Assembly: GCF_047948215.1 (NCBI RefSeq)
Contig: NC_134464.1
Location: 6,024,001-6,088,000, forward strand
From: Lycorma delicatula
Taxonomy: Eukaryota > Arthropoda > Insecta > Hemiptera > Fulgoridae
Length of the DNA: 64,000 bases
Direction of reading: 5' to 3'
The stretch's first letter is position 1; each line of letters opens with the position of its first letter. Below are positions 1-13,500 of the stretch, one piece after another. The position numbers and the translations under genes are program-made. Below the pieces are notes generated by a model that had not been told where the DNA came from, did not search any database, and saw only the letters and a program-made list of their open reading frames with translations.

Positions 1-480
1 CACCATCCTATTGAAACCACATCTCATTCAAATCAAACTTTTCCAAATTTGCAAACAAAAAATCATGAATCATAGCTTGATACGGTTCACCATTTATTGT
101 AATAACATCTTGCTAATTTTCAAGAAAAAGCTTCCCAATGATGCTACCGACAACTCATAATCCACACCAAACAGTGATGTTTTTCAGATGTAATGGTCAC
201 TGTTGAATCATTTGTGGATTGGAATCTAATCCCAAATAGGACAATTTTCCTTTTTTACAAAGCCATCAAACCAAAAATGAGCCTCATCTGAAAAGATAAT
301 TTTTTTAATGAAAATTTAGATCCATTTTGAGCTGCACTAAAGTCCAATCAGCAAACGGTCTATGCAAAGATGGTCCTGTGGCTTTAATTCTTGAGTTGGT
401 TGAATCTTATATGGTGTATATCAATATCTTGATGCAAAATTTACCATGTTATTAAAGAAAGGCCCAAACTTGCGAATGAT
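1..480 (-). pseudogene. Tc1/mariner-like transposase remnant, truncated by the window edge
   Basis: Read on the minus strand, bases about 300-240 encode IIFSDEAHFWFDGFVKKENC, followed by PIWD and a stop. The SDEAHF-x-x-x-GFVNKQN pattern is the DDE-core block seen in insect mariner/Tc1-like transposases. The same block occurs at 7880-7940 in this window. The reading frame has several stops and shifts, so it is dead. Its other end lies outside the window. Confidence 0.72.
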
Positions 481-1388
481 GTGAAACCAATAAATTTCAA
501 TTTTTATGAGCACTTGCACTTACAGTAGCAATATTCTCTTGACTCCTTGTATTTCTTTTATAAACTGGTGTTTCAAGGTCAGGTTGAAAAAGAAGATCAG
601 TATCAGTTACTGTAACTGTATTGTCATTAGAACCAGATGCAGCCTATACAGAATGAATCGGTTTTATAAAAATACCGTAACTTCGTTCCTATCGATAATA
701 TGAACAGGATGTTAATAATTAAGGATGTGTACTGTATAAGTGGCATCCGGTATTGATAAGCAAAAGCCTAATGTAACTATATTTATGCGATTGAATTTAG
801 GTACTTCTAAGAAAACATTTACATAAATTATCCAGGCTAAAAGCTGTTTCAAGTAAGCCCCGCATCCTTATTTTTTCTCTCCAATTCCAAGAAAAAAGTG
901 AGGGGTACTTAAATAAATACGGTACTCTAAAAAAATATCCTGGTAAAACATTCTCACTGTTAACTGTGAATTCTACGTTAACTTATTCTAACACGTAAAC
1001 ATGATGGTCAGAAGTTCAAGAAAAAGTAATAAAAGAGTGATACACACGATATCACAGAGTGATAGTCAAGTCAAAAAGGTATGCTAAATAAGTCAATTAT
1101 TTGCAAATGGCTAATGGAAATTACTTTTCCATTGTTTAGATAAAATCTACAATGTTTCTATGTCTTGATATATCTGGGCTACTTCATACAAAATATAACT
1201 TAAAATGCCACGTTCACAATCAGGATAAATTACAATTTGTTGTGTTAAATATAGTCTCGCATTGGTCAGTACAAAAAAAGGCTATGATTACTTTCTCTCT
1301 TTTTAACCATTTAAAAAATTTATTTTAATTCAATTCATTATTATTATTCAATTACAAATAAAAATGAGTATATTTTATGTTCACTTAC
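1..1388 (-). other. SRPRA intron 5, partial
   Basis: This is the intronic sequence after SRPRA exon 5, running off the left edge. Bases 1-480 hold a transposase remnant. Bases 480-1388 are AT-rich and I see no coding or repeat signature in them. Confidence 0.75.
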
Positions 1389-1539
1389 CGAAGAGTCAGC
1401 AGCTATGTTGAACCTTGAATCATTTCCATTTCCAACAGGTTTGTCCTTTGTACGTTCAAGATCAGCAAGATCTTTAGAATTTCCCCCGAGATCCCACACA
1501 CGAGGCTTTTTACCCTCCTTAGCAGGTTTTGGACTTTTT
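1389..1539 (-). CDS. SRPRA: SRPRA coding exon 5 (linker with the PRVWDLGG motif)
   Basis: The exon is 151 nt. Its first base completes a Gln codon from exon 4, and it leaves in phase 0 with donor TCG|GTAAGT. It encodes KSPKPAKEGKKPRVWDLGG, then a Ser/Asp-rich tail ending ADSS. The PRVWDLGG core is a conserved SR-alpha linker signature. The next exon should begin the SDDE-type acidic stretch and the N domain, and is outside the window. Confidence 0.92.
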
Positions 1540-4500
1540 CTATAAAAAATATAATTATACATTTTTTTAAATTTACCACATGTGCTTAAGTCATGTACAC
1601 GGAATATTTTTGGCATATGAAAAATACCAGACTTAACTAGGATATGAATGTTGTGGATAAAAGATGAATCAACACTCAGCCAAGAATGTCAGCGAGATTA
1701 AATTATTAAACTGCAGGCTTATTTTATTCAATAATAATTATGATTAACATTCTTTATTCATCAAAAAGTCACAATCAATGAAATAAAATTCTGATTCTTA
1801 AAAACAAAAATACAAACCTAAATTTATAATATTACAAAATAACCTTACTCATTTACAAAAGTAATTCGGAAAGTTCTTGGGCTGACAGAAAAAAAAAGTT
1901 TCAATATAGTAGTCACCTTGCAATTAAATATATTTAGAGCAATGAATTTCCAACTTTTTAATATTCCTCAGTATAACCTGATTTTCCAAAACTGCAAAAT
2001 AAGAGTTGTACCAGCTGTTGAACCAACAGCTGGTACCAGCTCTTGTTATGCTAATTCCAACTAATGTCGCCGGTTCATTTTGAATAAATAAAACAATATT
2101 TAGTCATATTTAAATTACATCGTTTAATATGTATGAATAGTGAATACATGTTTTTGTGTGAAAATGATTGTTACAATATTACTGTTCATGTTGGAAATAT
2201 ATCTAAAAGAGTAATCTTACAATAATGCATTCTAAACATTATAAATAATTATCAGCTGGCAACTAGACCTGTTAAAGAGCAAACAAGTTCATATACTTTT
2301 ACATAAAGAAGAAGAAGATGATAAGAGTTAGTATATTTGATTACAATAAATAATGAGGTGATGAATACATGAGACTGAACATCAGCTTTGACCTCTTAAT
2401 ACAGTGAGCCATTTATTCAGATCTGAGAAGAGGAAACAACGTTGGGAGCCAAATCCAGTGAATGTGGGACATGTGGAAGCATTTCAAAGTAAACACCACG
2501 GTGGAGTTTTGCAGTAACAATCTGAAACGTATTTGCAGGCAGAGTAACGTGGTGAAACAGCATTACCTTTTGGCCAGATGTGGATGTTAGCCTGAAAAGC
2601 ACCCTCAATTAGTCCAGTAGTGAAATGTAATACTTCCTGGTGATGGTCCTATCTTTTTCCAGATAGTCTAAGATCACCACTTCACAAGAATCCCCCCAAA
2701 AAACCACAGCAAAGGCTTTTCCTGCAGGTGGAACAGTTTTTTCTTTCTCTGGTGCTCTTTTACTTGCTTCCATCCATTATTTGGTCTACAGTATGTAATG
2801 GTGGAGAAACTCAGTGGAATTGGGTTTAAATAAGTTTAAACATCCTTGAAATCTGTTCAGTCAGATGTGTTTTTTGTAGATTATTAACAAGTACGGCACT
2901 CATAGAGCACTTTTTGATACCTAAAACATAGTGTAAAATGTAGTGGACTTGATTTATTGAGATGTTTGCAATGTCAACAAGCTCATATACCTTCAGTCAG
3001 CTATCATTTAATATGACACTGATTTCTGTGATGATCATCGGTCATAGGGATTTTGGGCATCCTAACTTTCATCTACTTGAATGGATATATGACCATGTCT
3101 AAATTTAGCAGCTTACTTTTTAATTCTGCCAAAAAATAAAGGGAAAGATTGCTTTAAAATCGAATCTAACAACTTTTGTATATCTTTATATCTTTTTTCT
3201 TTTTTTATACATCTATTTTGTTATAAAACAAAGTTTTACAAAGTGACAGCTCGAACTTCAATTTTATCCATTTTTCTGAAAATATCAACACTCGTTTACT
3301 TTACTCGATCGCTAAAAACAAGCGACTAAATGTATGATCTGAAACTTCACAGTATACCACCTAAAGGATTATACTTGGCAAATATCAGTCATTTGTTCAT
3401 TTTTACTCAATCTTTGGGTCAGGCCAAGCACTTTCCAGATGACCCTGGCATCTATGTGTGCTATTTACTCAGCATTGCACTAACTCGTTTAAAATAAAAC
3501 CTGACTTAAAAATGGGAGTAAAAGTGAATTTACATCAGAGCAGATGTGAAAATTATTGTTAGAACCTTGCGCTACGAATTATGCAGTCAAACTTGTATGT
3601 TTATGCAATTTTTGAAATTGTCCAGTTTTAATAGAAAATGTTTAAAACATTTTTTGCCAAAAAACTTATGCTTGTGTTTATGATTGATTTATACCCAATT
3701 TACAATTTTTTTTCTTTTCGAATAGCCCATTTATAGGGCACGCTTAATCAACTTTTTAGCACATGCTTCTTTCATTTTTCTAGAGTGGTGCTCTTTGTCT
3801 TCTTGAGTCCATTTCCTCCCTCTTCTACAAGTGAGTTTTTTCCTCTCCTGAAACTCTATTTCCTGTATTGTTTTTCTGAATGTCGCTCTGTCTTTTAAAA
3901 TGTCAGAGTCTACTGAATTGTTTAGTAGGGTGAAGATCTATTTTGTTAGTCTGGTGTTCTCCATTCTGTATATATGTCCATAGAACTGCAGTCTTCTTTT
4001 CCTGATTACATCTGTTATTTTTTCTATTTTGGAATATAGCTCTTGGTTTAATCTTTGTTTATGTGATCTTTGTTTAGTCCTGTGTTGTTTTTTGGGCCTA
4101 ATATTTTCCGTAAGATAATTCTCTCTCTATTTTCTCTACGTCCTGTACTTTATGCAGTTTCAGCGCTTCTGCCGCATATAGTACTTCTGGTCTAACTACC
4201 GTTTGGTAGCGTCTTAGTTTGGTGTTCCAGGAAAGGGAATTTTTCTTGTTGTAGATATTCTTCGTGATATTGTATGCTTTTTCTATTTCGAGTAATCTGT
4301 TTTCTAGAGCTATTTTTTCACTATTGTTTTGCATTATCCATTCTCCTAGGTATTTAAAACTGTTAGTTCTGGCTATTTTATTTCTGCTTATTTTAAGATG
4401 TTGTGGCGCGTTCTTGATGTTTGTAATGTATTGAGTTTTCTCAATGGAGATCTGTAAGCCAGCCGTAGCCGCTTGTCTTTGGAGTTCTGTTATTTGTTCT

Positions 4501-7500
4501 TGCATATGTTCTATTGTATCGGTGATTAATGCCATATCATCAGCAAAAGCTAAGCAGCCTATAACAACTCTCTTGTTTTTTGTTCCGAGATGTAGGCCAT
4601 TGGTGTTAATCGCCTTTCTCCATTCTCTAACTATCTTCTCTAAAACGCAATTGAACAACAACGGTGATAAGTCTTGTCTTACTCCTGTTTTAATTTTAAA
4701 CGGCTCTGAGAATTCTCCTGTGAATTTAACTTTGGAGGTGGTGTTTGTTAATGTGGCTTCGATCAACTCTGTAGTTTTACTGTCCAGTCTCAGTTATCTT
4801 AAAATGTTGATTAATGGGTCTCTGTCTATGGAATCATAGGCTTTCTTAACGTCAATGACAGTTATGACGTACTTTAAATTTCTGATTCTTTTAATATCCA
4901 TCAGGCTTCTAAAGTTTAGTATTTGTTCCCTTCCTAAACCCTCCCTGATATTCACCCAGTTGTGGGTCAAGTGTTGTCTCAGCCCTGTTTAAGAGTGCTT
5001 TGGAAAGGATTTTATAAGTTACAGGTAGTAAGGATATTCTTCTGTAATTGTTTGGGTTTGTTCTGTCGCCTTTCTTATGTGATGGATGTATTAACGCCGT
5101 AGTCCAATCATCTGGAAGTTTGTTTGTTTTCCAGATCTCCTGTAAAATTTCTGTCAGGCATTTTATCATACTGTCACTGGAGTGTTTCCACAGTTCTGTG
5201 GCTATGTTGTCTTCGCCTGATGCATTATTCTTTTATAATTGTTTGATAATATCCTTGACTTCTTCTTGAGTTGGTGGTTTTGAGTCAGGTGGAATCTTAA
5301 TTTCTTGGAAGTCAAAAATCTCCTGTGGTGGTTCACAATTGTGTAGTTTGGTGAAATATTCTGCGAGTATTTTGCAGTTTTCCAGGTTATTGTAAGCTAT
5401 TTTGGAAGTTTTAGGGTCTAAAACTAAGGTAAACTAGGTGGTTTGTATTTTGTTAAGTTGGTTTTGAATGTTCTGTAAAAATTTCTTGTATTATTTTTCT
5501 TGAAATTGGTTTCTATTGAAGCGAGTTGGTCTTTAAGATATTGCTGTCTTATTTTTTTGAACCCTTTGATGCTATTCTTCTTATTTCTCCAAAAGTTTTT
5601 TTATTATCATCGGTATTGTTCATATTCTAGATGTTCAATGCTTTCTGTCTTTTGATGAGTAAGACACTGCACTCATCATTCCACCAGGCATGTTTGCGCC
5701 TTTTTGTGAGAGGGATTGTGCTTTCTGCTATTTCTATCATGTCTTACAATTTACAATTTATTTTTTATAAAAAAATTAGTAAGCAATTTTGATATTTTTA
5801 TAAACATTCTTTTGACATTTAAGATAATTCTACCCAAAACAGAATTTTTGATGCATTCCAAAATATTATTAAATATAAAAAAATAAATATTATGAGCTTG
5901 TAAATACAAGGAACTGTATAGCAGAATTTTTTTGAAAATTTTTATTTTCCAAAATACTACCTCTGAACAGGTTAAACAAAAAACCTTTTTTAACCTTTTT
6001 TAGGACATTAAATCATTTTTATAGAATTTCACTTTACTAAAAGTATGTATCACACACTTTTTAAAAGAAAAGAATGGCATTAATTAATCAAACCAATTTT
6101 AAAAAAATTAAGAAGTTATACAAAATTCTATTTTATAAATTTTTAATTCCCCGAGGCAAGCAGTATTAATCATTACAGAAAACTAAATGTAAAATAAAAT
6201 AAATTACTCAACAAATAACCATATCTAATCTATTACAAAATATAAATACTGACGTTTTAAAGAGTGATAAGCATTAACACATAGATTATTCATTTTAAGA
6301 AGGCAACATGAATAAAAATTAACACAGGTCATATGAATGAGTTTTACAAGTTAAAACGGTAATAACATTAGAAAACAAATCATGAATTTTGAATTATGAG
6401 GGTCAGCCAAATATAAACTGGGGTTTGTTTTTAATATTTATTAGTTTAGAATACATTTTTCCTATTGTGTGGGGAGTTTTGAAACCCTTCATGAAGATTT
6501 TGAGGACCCTTGTCCATAAACATTTTTTTTAAAAACTTTTTTGTAATAAGTAGGTGGCATATTACGTTTGGAGAGCCCTTCCAGTGTTGTAATTTTAATA
6601 ATATTACAACAGATAGTTTTCATTAGTTTATTTTTTTAAAAAGGAAATATGTTAATATATTCTAATTTTCCCATCTCAAAATCTCTCTCCTAAAACCATT
6701 ATAAATATAATTTCAATTGATACAAACCAGCAATATTTTTTTTAATTCTCTAATGACAAATATAATTTCATGATATCATACATTCAGAACATAAGGAATA
6801 GTAATAGTATTTATTAGTTTTGCGCAACTATGCAAATTTATTAATAGAAGCCTATTTTTATAGCTGAACAGAGTTGGCAGATAGCTATTAAAAATGTGGA
6901 GGTAATATCTGAGAAGTACAGAAACTATAGATATTAAAAAAAAAAATTACAAGAAAAATGTCTGAATTTTGGTTTGGTATTTCATTTGTCAGAATAAACT
7001 ATTCTTAAGATATTAGTAATTAACAAAATGTTTTATTTAACATATCTTTTGAAGGCAGGTGATAATTCTTTGTAGGATTTGCTATCTAATTGTATATATC
7101 TAATTAAAATTAGTTTTATCGTTAATTAAAACTGAAAGTTTAAGTTAATTAACATTAACTTTTAGTGGTAAATTCTGTATATCTCTGAATGCAAGACTAT
7201 CCCCCATTTTTCAACAAGGGATTACAGAAAAACATGTATAGCACATACTAAGTATACGTTCACAATTTACAAATGATTACCTCATTACAGAAAAACTGAG
7301 ACAAAATTTTTTTTTTTAAAAAACAAGCTTTCCTATAAAAACTGAAAATCTTACAAAATAAATATTTAAACATCGTACTAAAAAGTAAAAAATAATATTT
7401 TCAAAAGTAAAGGACTACTGAAAAGTTAAGTTTAGCTATGAAATAATTTAATCCACTTCTAGGAAATATCAAAATAAAAAGCATGGAGTGCGACCTCAGT

Positions 7501-10500
7501 TCTATTTTGCACCTTAACTTTAGTTCATCCAGAAATTTACTAGATATTGTATACTGAAGCTATCATTTCCATTTTGCATCAAAATCTTTGTCATATTTAA
7601 AGAATTTATGTAAATATTGAAATGAAAGCATTCTCCACCCTTTTCATCGTGGTTTTGGAAAATTAGACAACTTATACATATTATTTTATTAAAACAAAAC
7701 GTATGATGTCACTGTAATCGCAAGACCGTTGTCATCCTCAAAAAAATAAGGGCCTATAACACCGTAAGATGACATAGCACACCACACGGTCACTTTCTGG
7801 CTGTGCAACGGACGCTGGTGTAGCTGCGTAGGATTTTCTTGTGTCCAGTATCTGAAATTTTGCTTGTTAACAAATCCACCGAGGTGGAAATGCGCTTCTT
7901 CTGACATCCACAGTTCATGAACAAACTCTTCGTTATCATTTATCTTCTGAAGCATTACATTACAGAATTGTGCTCGCACAACTGCATCGTTCGGTTTCAG
8001 TTCCTGGACGATCTGCAACTTGTATGGATGGAATTGCAAGTCCTTCGCTAACATTATTCGAACACTTGAACTATACAATTGTAAAGATGCTGAGAGACGA
8101 CGGATTGACCGATGTGGACTTCGTGTGACAGCATCTTGTAAAGCTTGAACATTCTGTGGTGTACGGACGGTTCGCTCACGGCCTGGAGGTTTCTTTTTCA
8201 TTACCGAACCAGTTTAAAATTAGATATCCATGTTTTAATTGCATCTGCTGTTGGAACACGGTCGTGCCGCCCCAGATTAAAAAGAGGGCGAAATTCTCTA
8301 TGCGCTCCCTCCACACTCATTGTTTTTGTAAAACGCTTTGATAGCAAATGCACGTTGCGCACCACTCCAAGGATCCATGGCAACTAAATGGCAGGTTAGG
8401 TTAGAGAGGCTGGTGCCACTTATCAAGTGGTACCAATCGCCTACGGCTACCAACACAACTTTCAAAATTTCCCTTTTCTTTGAATCATCTTGTATAATTC
8501 ACATTATATTTCTCATATGGTTCATTTTCTCTAAAGTGTCCTTATTGCACGGTTTTTTACCAGTTAATCTTGAATTGTCCAATTCTTCAATCTGAAGTCC
8601 ATAAAAGGATCTAACTCTACTGAAGCTTTACCCATCTTTTCTGTAAGCTACCTTTGTGATGCTCTGGCATTTTGTTCACTGTGCATTTCAAATAGCGCTG
8701 ACTTTCACTTTCCAATCAAGCCCCACACTCTTCAGTTGACTCTGCTGCATGAATCTGCGAATAATGCTGACATTTAAGCACCAAATGAATCTCTCGCTCT
8801 TTTGATGTTTCTTTAGCTTTAAGCTTTAAATAATACTGGCATTCTCTTTGTGAATTTACATTGGATTGTTAACTTATTTCTATTGAAGAAAACTGTAACT
8901 GACACTGGTCTTGTGAATTTCTACAACAGGTAAATTGCTCTTTTACTTTTTGGTTATCAATTTCCAATCTTGCATGCTTGGCTTTATTCTCATCAACTTG
9001 ATTTCTCTGCTCATTAACCGGTGATTTATCTACCCACCTCTTGCGTGGAGATGATGACTATTTATTCATTCTAGTGTATTTTTCAGCTTTTCTATTCCAC
9101 AAACACAAAATATCATGAACTGTTATAGAATCTAAGAAAATAAAACTTAATATTACAAAAATATACTGAAACATATGTTTAAACACACATGTTATACTAT
9201 GTGGTCCATTCTGCACCAATAGAAGCTAAAATGTGAGCATATACATCAAACAAACAAACCCATGCACAAATTTTTTTTATGGGAAGGAATTAAACTTTTT
9301 TTTTATTATCCCCAAAACAAAAATTTAATTTTAGATAAATTGTTTGTATAAAGAAGTATAAATGGTTCAAATGGATGATTCTTTCGTGCATGCCTACCTA
9401 CTGTGCATGTGTACTACATCGTGGAACGACTGAGTTAAAGAAAAACATGTAATAAAAGTACCAGTACCCAAAAAACAATATCAGATACAGCACTCCTTCA
9501 GTCAGATAAGATCTCTCTTAGTTCTCCTCACTGGAATGGTCCAAAGAATCTGCAGTGTCACTGTCACTATCACTGTGATCTTGCTTTTTTCCCACAGCAG
9601 ATTGCAAATAGTCATGTCTCCTAGAATGACGATAAGATCTGTGTTAAATTTCAGGATTTCTTCCTTCACTGCTGGTGTCAGATGCCACTTGAAAGCATGA
9701 CAGATCAACATCCCATGTTTGTTTAGAAGAGAATTCTGACCTCCTGCTCCAGACTGTGCGGAGCCAATCTATAACCAGCTCATTGGTCATCCACCCTTTT
9801 CTGCTGCAATTCCAAGTGGAACCGATGACACCAAGTGGCAGCTTTTTCTTTGGCACAGTTTTATAATTTAGGATGATGTAGGGTGGCATCTTTGTTCCAT
9901 TGGCAAGCAAACATAACATCATGGTGATCTGCAGTTTCTCATTGCTTGTAGTGCACCAGTACACTTTTGTATTCTGGTTGTTATATTAACATGAATAAAA
10001 AAAAGATAATTTTCAAAATACAAATATACATGAATAAACAAACACAAGGGATTATAAAGGAGACCTGTGAAAAGAGAAAGAAAAATATCCATCCCTTAAA
10101 CCATGAAAGTAATCAAAAAGCAGTTTATTATCTCAGTCATTGCAAGTCATATGTAGCATTAAAAGCAAGAAGACAAAAGTAAAATGTTATGTGATAATAC
10201 TGCAAAATGGCAACACAATTCTCAAACAGCATCCACGTGGTATTGTTGGTTGACTGTTATTGTTGTTCTTATAATAAAACAGTGATTGTTATCAACTGTC
10301 TGTAGGATACACAGCAATTTTTATGACTTGATGAACAAGAAGTATGTATGAAGTTTTGTTTGATTTTTAAGGAAATTCAGCTGTTGAAACTTTTAATTAA
10401 GAAGCTTTGAGTAAGACAAAAAAAGTAAAAGTTGTATTTATACTAAAGGCCAACCAAGATCCGGCTAACCTTCAACCAGCCAAAATGGTAAAATTTTGAA

Positions 10501-13500
10501 TAAGTTCATTAATCAATCAAATAAGATTCTCATTAAACCATTTACGAGATTTCCAAAATAATTTAAGATAATTAATTTCTGGATGTGTTTTTTTGTTTTT
10601 GTATAATCTTTAAGCTCATATCAGAATAAGGAGGTCAATCCATTTGAAGTGACTCTAAGGGTGGTTACTTAACCAATGCAAAAAAAAATTGAGACTTATC
10701 CACTTGTTTCCTACGTGTCTCAGAACTTTTTTTTTAAATTTCTTATTTAAGCAGTTTACCTGTGGCAGGCATTTTTGTTACAGTGAGCACACCTATTTTT
10801 GTGATTGTAATGGTTTATGAAAAAAATCATAATTAAAAAACTATTGGTCCTGAAATGATGAAATAAAAAGCAATTTATTCATATTTTCTCAAGGTAAAAG
10901 ATTGGTTCAGTGGTTTTTTACCTATCTTTCTTCATTCTATGAGAAAGTTACCAATAAGGTTGAACATGAAAAATTGTGAAATTTCACTTTTGGTAATTTT
11001 TTTCAAGAGAAAGGGATGGCATACACAGTTTTATTATTTTTTATATGTTAGCAGTTTTATAATAAAAAATATTAATGGTGATATAGTTACCTCTAAATCT
11101 TTATAAATTTTTGAAAACTAATTTTTTTTTTTAAGTTCAAATTTTGGTTTCAAATAACTCTGATGGGGCTGGTGATAAAAATCTTAAGTTTGCACAACTT
11201 GCAGTGTTTTTGTAGATGTTTATGGCAAATAAAAAAGTTCCTTGTGTATTGTGCTAATAAAAAAAGTTATAACCTCTCTAAAATCATGAAAAACCTATTA
11301 AAAGCGATACCATTTTGACTTGCTAAATAAGTGCTCCAAGGGGGTTTCTTCAAGAGGGAGTTAGGTAAAAGACATAAAACAGGAATTAGTAACGACACAA
11401 TTAAAAAAATTGTGTTATTTAATGAAGATGACAATAACAGCAGGCTGTATCCTGGTAAAAAGGATTGTGTTAGCATGCATGTTGGTGGTATATAAGTACA
11501 TAAGCAAAAGCACCTTATTCTGATGAACTTAAATGAATTGTACGTCTCCTTTAAAAGTGAAAACCCTGAGAAAAAAATTGGAAGATCAAAGTTCTGTGAA
11601 CTCTGTCCAAAACTGTGAATCTTGGCTGGTGCATCTGGGACTAACACAGTTTGTGTCTGCCCCCACCACCAGAACATCAAACTCATGACTGATGGTTCCA
11701 AACTTAAAGTTGATTATAAGAACTTAGTAAACATATATGTTTGTGACAAGGATAATGCAACAGCTGTATGATTAATGTGTGCACCAAGTGTCCAGGTAAG
11801 CAAGCAGTGTATGACATGCTCAACTTTTCCAAAGAGTATAATGTGTTGTCAGATACAATAATGTACAAACAGTGAGTAACAGCTGAGATAGGGCAGAGAT
11901 AATTACTGTTCTTTAGACCAAAGGTTAGGTTTTCGAATCGTTAATGGAAAAATTGGAAAATCTGCAAACTCATCATTTAGTGTCAAAATCTCAAGCTCAG
12001 TTTTTCAAGAAAAAATCAGAATTAGGTGAAGAAGAATTTTCAGTGTTGGCAGACTTGGCAGAAAACTTTTCATTTTTTGTTCAAGATGAGATACAAAGCT
12101 TCCCTTGGGTCAACAGCCAAGCCACACTTCACCCTTTAGTGATCTATTTCAATGAAAATTGCAACACAAAATTGTCTGTATTTTAAGTGATACTTGAAGC
12201 ACGATACGGCAAAATTTTATTGCTTTCAAAAACTTTTAACAGACCATATCAAGAAAGTACATCAGAACATTAAAAACTCATCTATTTTACTGATGGTGCT
12301 TCAAGTCAGTATAAAAATAAAAAGAATTTTGCTAATTTGTGCAGTCACAAAAAAGCCTTCGACCTTGAAGCTATATGGCACTTCTTTGGATCATCTCATG
12401 GGAAAAACGCCTGTGATGGCATGGGAGGAACAACAAAATGAGAGATGGCAAGCCAAGTCTGCAAAGGCCATTAAACAGTCAGATACTAAATGCTGACGAA
12501 ATGAATTCATTTTGTAATCACAAGCTGAAAAACATCAAGTATTTTTTAATTAAATCAGGTGAGATAGCTAAGATCTCAGACACTCTAAAAAACTGTTTTG
12601 ACTGTTGTGAAAGAGTTGTTAGTACTAGAAGCTACCACAAGTATGTTCCTGTGTCAGAAAGCATTGTAAGATGTTACTTTACTTCAGACCCCAAGGACTA
12701 TGAAGACCATCTTGTGTCAAGTATTGTACCGCTTTCACTTAAGGAAAAAGACTATTGGTTGCGTGTATGACGATCAGTGATGAAGATAAGTGGTAGATAT
12801 TAGCCTTGAAAATGACGATGTGCAGGTTCATTTTTTCCACCTAGCTGGATCATGTACATCATTTCAAACAAAGACAAAGTGTAGGCACTGATCTGCAAAG
12901 TCCTGAAAAAGTTGACATCATTTGAACCAACTACAGTGACGGATCGTTCTCACACTATTTCAAGAGAATTATAGAAGAAATATCACAGTTGTTGGTTAAC
13001 CACACTAAGTAATAAACTTTCATTGCTACAAAAACAGGCTATTTCATTGAACAGTAATTAAAATTTTGCTACAATTTATTTTTTCTTCGATAGCGTTTAC
13101 AAAAATAAACCAATATAAAAATAAAAATGAATTCTTAAAAAAAGATGTAGGCTACTCATTGAAATCTCAGTTGGGAAGTTTTACAAGCATTTTTGAATCA
13201 AAATTGTATTAAACTGGTATTGGCTAAGATCATTAAATTATGACCTATTATTTAATAATTAAAAAAAAAATTATTTAAAAAATATTGAAATCAACTTCAA
13301 TAACATAGGGGCTAAATATAAAAAATGCAAAGAGAAAGAAGACAAGAAACCCCCCCTTGGAGAACTTATTTCGTGAGTCAAAATGGCATCACTTTAACAG
13401 GTTTTTCATGATTTTTGAGAGGTTATAACTTTTTTATTAGTACAATACACAAGAAATTATTTTTTTTTGCCATAAACATCTACAAAAACACTGCAAGTTG

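Noticed and set aside
4444..5269. Plus-strand frames of 131 and 73 codons
   Set aside because: They are shadows on the opposite strand of the LINE reverse transcriptase.
6395..6600. Possible transposon end near gagggtcagccaaatataaa
   Set aside because: No inverted partner and no coding region were found in the surrounding sequence.
11267..11701. 144-codon minus-strand frame
   Set aside because: It lies across the left terminal inverted repeat and its edge, with no family resemblance; the coding sense of the element is plus.
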